Assembly (NCBI GenBank): GCA_036250195.1
Contig: JAVHZZ010000003.1
Span: 19,622,504 to 19,686,503, forward strand
DNA from: Mixophyes australis
Taxonomy: Eukaryota > Chordata > Amphibia > Anura > Limnodynastidae
Length of the DNA stretch: 64,000 nucleotides
Direction: 5' to 3'
The position numbers and the translations under genes are program-made. The notes beneath the pieces are model-generated. The model made no database searches and was not told the origin of the DNA. It worked only from the letters and a program-made list of their open reading frames with translations. Position 1 is the stretch's first letter. Every line of letters begins with the position of its first letter. Positions 35,073-45,051 of the stretch are shown here, piece by piece.

Positions 35073-35672
35073 ATGCTGCAGAGTATGGAGGATCATCAAA
35101 AGGCCATTCAAGCCTACACAGCCACCTACGACATAGGAAAAGGAGTGGGGATGCGCCTGAATCAAGTGCACTGGAGAATGATTTCCGTGTTGTGTAAGGT
35201 TCTGCAGCCATTTGAACTTGCCACACGAAAAGTCAGTTCCGCCACTGCCAGCTTGAGTCAGGTGATTCCCCTGATCAGGCTTTTGCAGAAGCAGCTGGAG
35301 AAAGTGAGGGAGGAGCTGGTACACCATTGCGATTCCACCAAGCATGTAGCTCTTGTGGATGAAGCCCTTCGTACGCTTTGCCAGGATCCGAGGGTGGTCA
35401 GTCTTTTAAAGTCAGAGGAATACATTCTGGCCACCGTTCTCGATCCTCGGTTTAAAGCGTATGTTGTGTCTCTGTTTCCGGCGGACACAAGTCTACAGCG
35501 GTGCAAAGACCTTCTGGTCAGGAGATTGTCCTCTGAAGAGGACCGTGACATGCCACCAGCTCCACCTTCATTTTCATCACTGTTTGTGCAGTTCCAAAAA
35601 AGAGTAACTGCCATTTCTATTGCTACCTTCTTTCTTTCTGTATTTCCTGTGTCCTGTGGTCTGTTCTGCTAA
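35073..35672 (+). pseudogene. hAT transposase, C-terminal remnant
   Basis: A 199-residue frame-3 ORF. Residues ~25-90 match the hAT region with VLQPFELATRKVS, ATASLSQVIPLIRLL. At about 118-130 is YILATVLDPRFKAYV, the ATLLDPRFK hallmark of ZBED/hAT transposases. The BED finger and the first catalytic part are absent between 34760 and 35000, and the C-terminal dimerisation motif is missing because unrelated AT-rich sequence takes over after about 35640. It cannot act as a transposase. Confidence 0.75.
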
Positions 35673-36244
35673 GGGCATTGTTATTTCCAAGTTATCCAAA
35701 AGTTCAAAAAAAACTAATTTATTTTAATAAAAAAAACAATAAAAAATTTATTTAAAAAAAAATAATAAAAAAATTTCCAAAAATAATTGGAAAAAAATAT
35801 TACAAAATTTTAAAAAATCTAGCTTGTACTGCTATTTAAAAGTCTAACTACGATCATTCACTGTTGCTGTACCCAAAAATAATAGGTACTGCTATTAAAG
35901 TACAGTCCAGTGGTACTCTCCTGTGCCGCAGATAATTTGTAAAAGCTTTGCCGAGTGTGTGTAGTTATGTATCACAGGTTTTAAGAAGAGGCACAACACT
36001 GACAACCTGTTAGAGAAACTGAGGGAAATAATCTCTCTGTGGCTCACCCCACTTAGACTCTCCTGGGGATTCGAATAACTGCCATTTCTATTACTACCTT
36101 CTTTCTTTCTCTATTTAAAACAAAAAAAACCCTGTCATTTCTATTACTACGTTAATTGTTTGTGCAGTCACAAAAAAGAGGAACTGCGCCCTTAACTGCT
36201 ATGTTGGTTTTAGACGTCCATCCGGTGTCCGCCATCTGTTCCCT

Positions 36245-38045
36245 GGAATTCAGACCAGTTGAGGGTTTTATTATTATATTGTGGCCCCGGTATCAAATTG
36301 GGTACCGGGGCCACTCCACTACGCAGTCCAGATACTTGTTTGGTGGAATTCAGACCAGTTGAGGGTTTTTTTATTATATTGTGGCCCCGGTATCAAATTG
36401 GGTACCGGGGCCACTCCACTACGCAGTCCAGATACTTTTTTGGTGGAATTCAGACCAGTTGAGGTTTTTTTTATTATATTGTGGCCCCGGTATCAAATTG
36501 GGTACCGGGGCCACTCCACTACGCAGTCCAGATACTTGTTTGGTGGAATTCAGACCAGTTGAGCGTTTTTTTATTATATTGTGGGGACCACTCCACTACG
36601 CAGTCCAGATACTTTTTGGGTGGAATTCAGACCAGTTGAGGGTTTTTTTATTATATTGTGGCCCCGGTATCAAATTGGGTACCGGGGCCACTCCACTACG
36701 CAGTCCAGATACTTTTTTGGTGGAATTCAAACCAGTTGAGGGTTTTTTTATTATATTGTGGCCCCGGTATCAAATTGGGTACCTGGGCCACTCCACTATG
36801 CAGTCCAGATACTTTTTTGGTGGAATTCAAACCAGTTGAGGGTTTTTTTTATTATATTGTGGCCCCGGTATCAAATTGGGTACCGGGGCCACTCCACTAC
36901 GCAGTCCAGATACTTGTTCGGTGGAATTCAGGCCAGTTGATGGCTTTTTTATTATATTGTGGGGACCACTCCACTACGCAGTCCAGATACTTTTTGGGTG
37001 GAATTCAGACCAGTTGAGGTTTTTTTTTATTATATTGTGGCCCCGGTATCAAATTGGGTACCGGGGCCACTCCACTACGCAGTCCAGACACTTGTTTGGT
37101 GGAATTCAGACCAGTTGAGGGTTTTTTATTATATTGTGGGGACCACTCCACTACGCAGTCCAGATACTTTTTTGGTGGAATTCAGACCAGTTGAGGGTTT
37201 TTTTATTATATTGTGGGGACCACTCCACTACGCGGTCCAGATACTTTTTTGGTGGAATTCAGACCAGTTGAGGGTTTTTTTATTATATTGTGGCCCCGGT
37301 ATCAAATTGGGTACCGGGGCCACTCCGCTACGCAGTCCAGATACTTGTTTGGTGGAATTCAGACCAGTTGAGGGTTTTTTATTATATTGTGGGGACCACT
37401 CCACTACGCAGTCCAGATACTTTTTTGGTGGAATTCATACCAGTTGAGGGTTTTTTTATTATATTGTGGCCCCGGTAGCAAATTGGGTACCGGGGCCACT
37501 CCACTACGCAGTCCAGATACTTGTTTGGTGGAATTCAGACCAGTTGAGGGTTTTTTATTATATTGTGGGGACCACTCCACTACGCAGTCCAGATACTTTT
37601 TGGGTGGAATTCAGACCAGTTGAGGGTTTTTTTTATTATATTGTGGCCCCGGTATCAAATTGGGTACCGGGGCCACTCCACTACGCAGTCCAGATCCTTT
37701 TTTGGTGGAATTCAGACCAGTTGAGGGTTTTTTTATTATATTGTGGGGACCACTCCACTACGCAGTCCAGATACTTGTTTGGTGGAATTCTGATCAGTTG
37801 AGGTTTTTTTTATTATATTTTGGGGACCACTCCACTACGCAGTCCAGATACTTGTTTGGTGGAATTCAGACCAGTTGAGGGTTTTTTTATTATATTGTGG
37901 CCCCGGTATCAAATTGGGTACCGGGGCCACTCCACTACGCAGTCCAGATACTTTTTTGGTGAAATTCAGACCAGTTGAGGGTGATATATTGTGGCCCCGG
38001 TACCAAATTGTGTACCGGGACCACTGCACTATGCAGTCCAGAAAG
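36245..38045. repeat. Minisatellite of about 20 units in two length classes
   Basis: The unit carries ggaattcagaccagttgagg, a T-run, ttattatattgtgg and ccactccactacgcagtcc. Long units (~100 bp) carry a hairpin: GTGGCCCCGGTA, a 10-base loop, TACCGGGGCCAC. Short units (~77 bp) have only GTGGGGACCAC there. The order is L L L S L L L S L S S L S L S L S S L L. ORFs here are artefacts. Confidence 0.95.
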
Positions 38046-38348
38046 CTACCTCGGTGAAACGTTTTGGACTAAAAACAATATTGTGAGGTGTGAGGTGTTC
38101 AGAATAGACTGGGAATTAGTGGAAATGATTGCTAATGAATGTTCTTGAGGTTAATAATAGCGTTGGAGTGAAAATAAACCAAAAAAACTTGATTTTAACA
38201 CTTTTTATGTTTTTTCCAAAATAAATCCGAATCCAAAACCATAAATCCGAACCAAAACCTTTCGGCAGGTGTTTTGCGAAACAAATCCGAACCCAAAACA
38301 CAAAACACGAGACACCAAAAGTGGCCGGTGCACATCCCTAATAATAAA

Positions 38349-39264
38349 ATGGTAAAAATAGAGAAGACCAAAAATATAAAGAATATGAGAGTTTAGACAG
38401 TACAGCATTATAACCCTGTAGAATACATTTTGCATTTTGGCTCAGTCCCAGGAAATAAGCCGTTAAACACATCAAAGTCTGCATTTGCAGCGTGTTTCTC
38501 TTGTCGGATCCTATGACTGAGCTGTCATGTAGTGCTGCAAATCCTGGTATAGAGTGAACTGACAGCCACGAGATGAAACGTTCATTCATCCCAGTCTAGG
38601 TAGCCGCTGACTGGGGGGGTGGGGGTGGATAAGACATTGATTTCATGACCAGTGCTGGAGAAAATTGGAGATTGGAGGGGGGGGGGGGGGGAACATTCTA
38701 AATTATTTTGTAGTGAAACAATGAAAATGTCATCTGTCCTTGTTAGATAATAGTGGTAATTGGCAGGGCCAGTAATGAACAAGCTGCAGATAAATGGAGT
38801 GTATTCAGCAAGCCCACCGAAGAAGAGAGACAATTACATTTTATAAAAGAAGCTGAACAGCGGGAGGAAATAATTGTGAGACACAGCTTGAGTCACCAGC
38901 AGTAATGCTCATTACCATGAGCCTACAAAGGAAGCTCACTGTGTATGTATATCACAGCTGGGATATAGAGGCAAGATACCCATCTGTGTGACAGAGTCCA
39001 GGGACTGTCCTATGGGCTGGTGTGATGGACTGCGTGGCCATATTGCATCATCATCTAATAGTAAGGAAGGTCAATGTAGGAAGTCCTGATATGGTCTGTT
39101 CGCAGGGTCCCTGAATGGCAGAGATAGTTCCTGCCACTTCAATAGACTCGTGTGAGTTTCACTAACCTCTTTCACCCGAAGTGGGATGCTTTGTGTTGCC
39201 GTGTGAAACTACAAGTCCCAGCATGCTGTGATGGAAACAAAAATGAATTCACAAGCGGGCAATG
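38349..39264. other. No recognisable gene
   Basis: Contains a poly(G) run near 38674-38692 and a short actacaagtcccagcatgctg motif (39208-39228) that also occurs in the MITE at 50028-50175. Confidence 0.4.
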
Positions 39265-40650
39265 TGTAACGCCCCCTGCGGGGAAACAGGGACTGACGCA
39301 ACACAAACAAACTTACCTTATAAACGATGGTCACCTCCAGTCCGCCTCCGATATCCCAGCTGCGATCCGATCCCAGCAGATCCGCAGCCGCAACCCTTGT
39401 CACCTCCAACCACGTCCCTCTAGGAAAGATACAGAGATTACGGCCGTGCCTACCTGGTAAGGGCTGTCCGAGAATACGGCAACGAACAAGGACACTCTCA
39501 GTCCAAGCCCACTTGCCGCCTCCTCACTTTGCTCTTGCCAAGACGCGGGGGACTACAGGCACTTGAGACCAAGACTAGTCCGAGGACTAATCCCGCCTCA
39601 AGTACCTCACACACCTGCCGGTGAGGGCCTAACCGAAAGGGGGAATCGAGCGTGATACTCACTGGGACACTCCCACTTCTGATCCGGTTCTCCTGCACCT
39701 TCCCGACTCCTGCGGATGACAAGAACACACAGCCTCCCTCTACGCTCTCAGTGAGACTAAGATGGCACCCACAAACTTAAACTGACTACAACAGCGACCC
39801 GACCCTAACAACACTCTAATGGTCGGCAACGCAACTACGTCAAACAACTATGTCTACCTAGGTGTGGTGCACTAACGGAACTGCTCACTTACCACTACGG
39901 GGAACAACAGCCGGTGTTCACGGACTAAACCGGAGGGCGGTACCTAACCCCCTCACCCAGGTTGTACCAAGAAGCTGCCTTCTTGCTATGGGGTCACCCA
40001 CAGACCCTAAGGACCGGCTGCTTCAAGCCCGGCTGAGGCTCAGTGGAACAGTACACTAACCCGCGGGCCGACTGCCGCACGGAACAGCCGATCGAAAATG
40101 AACCGCCCGACTGCCTGTACTCGGGTATCTCACATGTGTCCTTACGTCCGGAACCACAGGTCCACCTGCACGGAACCGGCCTTGGGGACCCTCAATCAGA
40201 ACCACGAGCCGCGCCTGGAACTGCCTCAAGGTGTGCTGCACTGCCACCAACTCACTCAGCCACCCCCTCTGGGAACCAGTGTGACCCCGGGGACCTAAGG
40301 GACAGGAAAACTACGTGTGTTCTCCCCTGACTATGTGTATGCTGGTAACTACACTTGTCCCCACAGCACGGGTTAACACAGGAAAACACAGGAACAAGAG
40401 CCTACCTTTAATGGGGGCCTGACGTCTTGCCCCTGGACACAGTTATGTAGCACACCCCAAAATACAGTAATACAAACAATACTCGCCGCACAGACCAAAT
40501 AAATGCAGTATACAGTACTTTGCACGCTACTTACCAGAGCACACCGCTGCTAGCCAACCAGCCGGTTGCTACAGCACCACAGGAGCCTCGCTCTACTGTA
40601 CCTCCTAACTCCATGTGCTCACCTCACACAGGACCGTGCCTATACTCACA

Positions 40651-41017
40651 AGGCTCTCACGCCTCTACCACACCACCAGGGCCGTCTGCCCTTCACACCA
40701 TGGGCCTCTGCCCAGCTACACACAGAGCCTTGTGCTCTGATTATTGGGCCTCAGCCCCCTCTCTAACTCAGGGCTCTGAGCCCACTAACTAGGGCCTTGT
40801 ACCCTGCTACCTAGGGGTACTAGCCCCTGCCTACTGAGGCCTGTGGCCTCCCTGACTAACTGAGGGCCTTGTGCCCGTAAAAGACTATGGGCAATCAGCC
40901 CCTAACCAGGCCCTGTGGCCTTCCTATGGCCTCTAGGCCACTAACTACCTAAGGGCTTTGTGCCCAAGTCCCTGGGCCTTGTGCCCCTAATTCTCCATGC
41001 CACGGGCCTTGTGCCCG
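40651..41017. other. Array of ~16 short hairpins
   Basis: Successive small inverted repeats have 4-6 bp stems and 3-6 base loops. Examples are GAGGCC/GGCCTC at 40836-40850, TGGCC/GGCCA at 40927-40940, AGAGC/GCTCT at 40724-40738, GGGCT/AGCCC at 40771-40783 and CGGGC/GCCCG at 41003-41017. Stems differ in sequence but stay paired; loops are often CTTGT, CTGT or CTCT. Confidence 0.8.
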
Positions 41018-41284
41018 AATTAACGCTGAGTCAACTTACCTGCTCTGCGCAGGAATCTCAGCTTGCCACGCCGCCTTCCTCTTCTTTCTCCGGGTCTTCC
41101 AGACCCTCCAGCCGGCGGCGCCTCTTCTCCTCTTCGGCGCGGGTCTTCTTCCAGGTCCGGTGGCGGGGGCGCTCTCAGCCCTTACAAGGGCTCCCCGCCG
41201 GCGATCTCTTCTCCGGCGGCTTCTTTGCTTGACTCGCCGCTCCGGACGTCCCACAACGTCCTTCTCCCTCGGCCGCCGACTCTC

Positions 41285-41462
41285 TTCTGCCAAAATGGCG
41301 CCACCCGGCGACTTATATAGTCGCCGGCGTGACGTCATTAGCCGGCGCGAGCGCTGATTGGCTTGCGTCAGCGCCAATCTTTTGAATGGCCGGGTGCGAG
41401 CCGCGATTGGCTCGCGTATCCGGCCGCTGATTGGCCAGCGGGGAAAGATGAGCCCTGATTGG
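41285..41462 (-). promoter_or_regulatory. Leftward TATA/CRE/CCAAT promoter
   Basis: On the minus strand: CCAAT boxes (ATTGG on the plus strand at 41357, 41406, 41430 and 41458), a perfect CRE TGACGTCA at 41330-41337, TATA as CTATATAAGT at 41311-41320, and a YY1-like GCCATTTTGGC at 41288-41299 close to the expected start. The order and spacing are those of a strong Pol II promoter. Confidence 0.75.
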
Positions 41463-41734
41463 CTCATCCTTCCTCCGCGGACGGGATGGCGGGCATCTTC
41501 GCCCGCTTCTCGGGCACAGGAGCTGGAGGCATCTCGGCGGGCACCATCTCCACAAATGCATGGCAAATTAGCCCGTACTCAAGGTTCGAATTTGCCGTTA
41601 CTCTACTTAAATGTTTTTGTGCGCCTGTTACATCTAGTGTCCTGTACTTTTCTGTGTACAGGTTTCCCCGTTACAAAAGTCAGGTTAAATAATTACCTAT
41701 TTTCTAATTTTTTTTCTCTCACTTAATTTGTTCC

Positions 41735-41800
41735 TAATTGTAAAGCGTTACAGAATTTGCAGGCGCAATATAAAGGTTGATGATGATGATGGAGGTTGTA
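41735..41800 (+). mobile_element. LINE/SINE 3' tail
   Basis: attgtaaagcgttacagaat, then gcgcaatataaa and gatgatgatgatgg. It is related to the 3' ends of the SINE and L2-like copies here. Confidence 0.5.
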
Positions 41801-41961
41801 GGGACCCTTTACACTGGGTTCACCTTGAACGTCTGCGCTTGTCTTGTGTATTTTGGAGGTCGTTGCTGCCGTAACGGGTGTCCCAGGCGTTCCGATTCCT
41901 GGAGGTGTGGTCTTGTTTTCCGTTGGTTTTGCCATGGCGCAACTTGTGGTGCCTGTAGGGG

Positions 41962-42128
41962 AAGAGAATTGGGTATGGGGGGGGACAGGGGCATATGTAC
42001 AAGAAGCAAAAGAGCTATAACATTTAAATCAGCAAAAAGCTATAATCACCCGCTGAGATCCAGCATACCAAGTATATTGTCTGTGCAAATACCCTTGTCT
42101 TTCCCCACCCCCCCCATACCCAATTCTC

Positions 42129-42168
<40 letters not shown>

Positions 42169-42170
42169 TT
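41962..42170. repeat. Inverted repeat and (GAT)n run
   Basis: gagaattgggtatggggggg at 41964-41983 has its complement near 42105-42127, followed by (GAT)n at 42129-42168. Possibly a small foldback element. Confidence 0.6.
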
Positions 42171-43140
42171 TGACGTTTTCATGACTTTCTCTCAGCACGG
42201 GAAAGTGAGGTGACATGTCAGCTGCCATTGTTTCAAGTGATGTATTTGGGAATTTTGACATTTTGAAATACATAGCTATATTCCCGATGCACCTTGTGCC
42301 CAGTTTTTCATATCTGCCCCCTGGCACTCAAATGAAAGTAACACTTTATGCCACCCACTATTTGGGCCTTTTGCCCAGAGCTAAAGATTTGCCCCAATTA
42401 GCAAAATGTGGGGCGCTTTATAGGTTTTTTTCAGGGACACTCGTAGAGGGGGTTTCCAGTTGCCAAGAATACCCCTTATACCCGACTCACAACTATTCTG
42501 TGATTTGGAAAGAGGAAACAGCTTCTAGGACACTTTATCTAACACCCATTTTGGTGGGATCTTCCTATGTTTATTGTACTATTTTTTTTATGTAATTGGA
42601 TGTCAGGTGGATTAGTGATTTCATTGCATCAGTTTATAATGTATTACATTATATTAATTTGATAAGATGGTCAAATTGAATTATTTAAAAGAGATTAATA
42701 GTAAAATGAGGTTATAATAATGTGTTTTTTTATTTTTAATATACAGCTTACTTTATAAATCATTCAATTTTTTATTTTATTTAATATACTTTATCACATT
42801 TATATACATGGTACTTTCCTAATTTTATTATTATGGCAGCAATTGGTGAGCCCCCCTTTAGACCCTGGGTTTGTCCCTGTTTTCCTATTTCCGTCGCTCA
42901 TAACTCACAAAATGTAACAAATAAGCTGTTTTGGAGCTTTATGCGCTGAGACTGGTGCCTGATTCTGATTGGATCATTATCATACCTCCCAATGGCCCCG
43001 ATTATGAAGGAACATCCTGATTCGCGGATCACAAAAGAGACGGGGATTAACAGACAAGTGGGTGGAGTTTTACCCAAATTAACCCATTTGTGGGCAGAGT
43101 TTGGGCGCAACAGTGCGCATGGAAATGAAGGTGTTTTGGA
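42171..43140. other. No recognisable gene
   Basis: AT-rich, with a catacctcccaa motif at 42975-42986 shared with the repeat at 27850. Confidence 0.4.
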
Positions 43141-43430
43141 GTTGCCATGGCCTTATCTGTGTGGAGTTTGTATGCTCTCCCCGTGTTTGCGTGGGTTTCC
43201 TCCGGGTGCTCCGGTTTCCTCCCACACTCCAAAAACATACTTGTAGGTTAATTGGCTGCTATTAAATTGACCCTAGTCTCTCTCTCTGTGTGTGTGGGAA
43301 TTTAGGGAATTTAGTCTGTAAGCTCCAATAGGGCAGGGACTGATGTGAATGAGTTCTCTGTACAGCGCTGCGGAATTAGTGGCGCTATATAAATAAATGG
43401 TGGATATGATGATGATGACGATGATGAGGA
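43141..43430 (+). mobile_element. SINE, lacking the tRNA-like head
   Basis: Begins at ccatggccttatctgtgtgg, downstream of where the A and B boxes should be. It has the complete body and the tail with ggcgctatataaataaatgg and degenerate (GAT)n. Confidence 0.8.
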
Positions 43431-44082
43431 AAGAAATTGGCGGCCCAGGGGTGTGACCACACCCCATTCCCAATGCCGTCTACCCAAATGTTGGGCAGTA
43501 TGTTTTCCACCCATTACAAAATACCGCAATTATTGCACACCTGTTACCTGACACCACAGAGAGAAAACATCTTTAGTGTTATCCTTGCACTTTCTGGTCT
43601 TAGATTAAACTCCAATTGTGTTTTATATTAAAATTATGGGCAGATTGGGTCTGATTCATTAAGGAAATGAGAGCAAAAAAAAGGAGTAACTTTGCACCTT
43701 GGCAAAACCATGTTGCATTGGAAGAGGAGGAAAATTTTAAATGTGGGGACAGATTTATAGTTGGGGTAGGGCATGTCCTAGATCAACTGTAAATTTCAGT
43801 GTACAAATAAAGCTGTCAAGTATTTGTGTGCTACATGAAAAAACAGCCAGTATTTAACTTATGTGCAAAATAATAAACTAATTTGCACCCCTTGCATTGT
43901 AACATGGTTTGTCCAGGAGGAAACTTACTCCTTTTTTTACCTTGCTCTCCTTAATAAATCTGGCTCATTGTGCTCACTGCAACCACTAAAGCAAAGGGTG
44001 TGCAATAAATAACACTTTTTTTTGTTGAGTAGAGGGACAGGTGTGGAAGACTCTGGCCTGAGTTTTCATGTATTTTGCAATG
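43431..44082. other. No recognisable gene
   Basis: Two phrases, gcaaaacc.tgttgcattg (43703) and ttgcattgtaacatggtttg (43890), suggest a weak inverted structure. Nothing else. Confidence 0.35.
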
Positions 44083-44090
44083 TATATAAC

Positions 44091-45043
44091 TAGAGATGCT
44101 CAGGCTCGGTTTTCTGAAAACCAAACCCACCTGAACCTAGGGGATCCAAGTAGGCTCGCGAGCCGGCTTGTTACTTTTGCGCGTCCTCTGATCTGAATCG
44201 AGGTAAAACATCATCGTTGCGTTGTTTTGGATTCCATAAGTACCTACCTCCCCAGGAGATCTAGTGCCATTGCTCACACAGAAACAGGAGGGGTAGCAGT
44301 GTTCTTGTCACTCTCCATTCTCCAGTGACATTGCTCAGTGCCATTGCTCACACAGAAAAAGGGGTAGCAGTGTTCTTGTCACTCTCCAGTATCTAGTGAC
44401 ATTGCTCAGTGCCATTGCTCACACAGAAAAAGGGGTAGCAGTGTTCTTGTCACTCTTCATTCTCCAGTGACATTGCTCAGTGCCATTGCTCACACAGAAA
44501 CAGGGGTAGCAGAGTTCTTGTCACTCTCCAGTCTCCAGCGACATTGTTCAGTGCCATTGCTCATACAGAAACAGGAGGGGTAGCAGTGTTCTTGTCACTC
44601 TTCATTCTCCAGTGACATTGCTCAGTGCCATTGCTCACACAGAAACAGGGGTAGCAGAGTTCTTGTCACTCTCCAGTCTCCAGCGACATTGTTCAGTGCC
44701 ATTGCTCATACAGAAACAGGAGGGGTAGCAGTGTTCTTGTCACTCTCCATTCTCCAGTGACATTGCTCAGTGCCATTGCTCACACAGAAACAGGAGGGGT
44801 AGCAGTGTTCTTGTCACTTGTCAAAAATTGACTGGAAATGATTGGAAATTAATGTTATTGAGGTTACTAATAATGTAGGGATAAAAAAGTGCCAAATTAT
44901 GTGATTTTAGCAAAAAAAAATAGGGATTTTAGAAAAAAAATCGTAATCCAAAACATGCGAGTGCGGTTTTGCCAAAACATAAACACAAAGTTAATCCAGA
45001 TCCAAAACCAAAACCAAAACACGGGGGTCAGTGAACATCTCTA
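44091..45043. mobile_element. hAT element, same family as 32240-38340
   Basis: Left end TAGAGATGCTCAGGCTCGG; right end inverted TAGAGATGTTCACTGACC. TATATAAC flanks exactly (44083-44090 and 45044-45051). Subterminal sequence matches the 6.1-kb element. The interior is mostly one tandem array; no coding sequence. Confidence 0.92.
44250..44815. repeat. ~72-bp tandem array, about 8 copies
   Basis: The unit includes gccattgctcacacagaaac, ggggtagcagtgttcttgtc and ctccagtgacattgctcagt. Copies differ by presence of cagga or an A-run before gggg. Confidence 0.9.
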
Positions 45044-45051
45044 TATATAAC

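Larger units (their letters stand above)
32240..38340. mobile_element. 6.1-kb hAT element with exact 8-bp duplication
   Basis: The left end is TAGAGATGAGCGCACTCGG; the right end read inward is TAGGGATGTGCACCGG. ATAATAAA occurs on both sides (32232-32239 and 38341-38348). Subterminal sequence (cggatttctgaaatcgagc at the left, cgaacccaaaacacaaaac at the right) matches the element at 44091-45043. Inside are three tandem arrays (77, 48 and ~100 bp units), a damaged transposase, and a segment at about 32930-34030 partly duplicated at 35650-35965. It is nonautonomous now. Confidence 0.92.
39265..41554 (-). mobile_element. GC-rich solo LTR candidate
   Basis: The 2,290-bp stretch starts TGTAACGCCC and ends ATCTCCACA, with AATG on both sides (39261-39264 and 41555-41558). 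A strong leftward promoter at 41311-41462 puts U3 at the right end, so the LTR is on the minus strand with a short U3 (~240 bp) and a very long transcribed part. A 4-bp match can arise by chance, and the alternative is a CpG-island promoter of a host gene. No credible ORF follows; the minus ORF 41036-41566 is a GC-composition artefact. Confidence 0.45.

Noticed and set aside
36259..37801. Series of overlapping 60-160 residue ORFs
   Set aside because: Product of the ~100/77-bp minisatellite; every frame gives similar periodic text.
41036..41566. 176-residue Arg-rich minus ORF
   Set aside because: It lies across the promoter and U3-like region; composition is due to high GC, with no family similarity.
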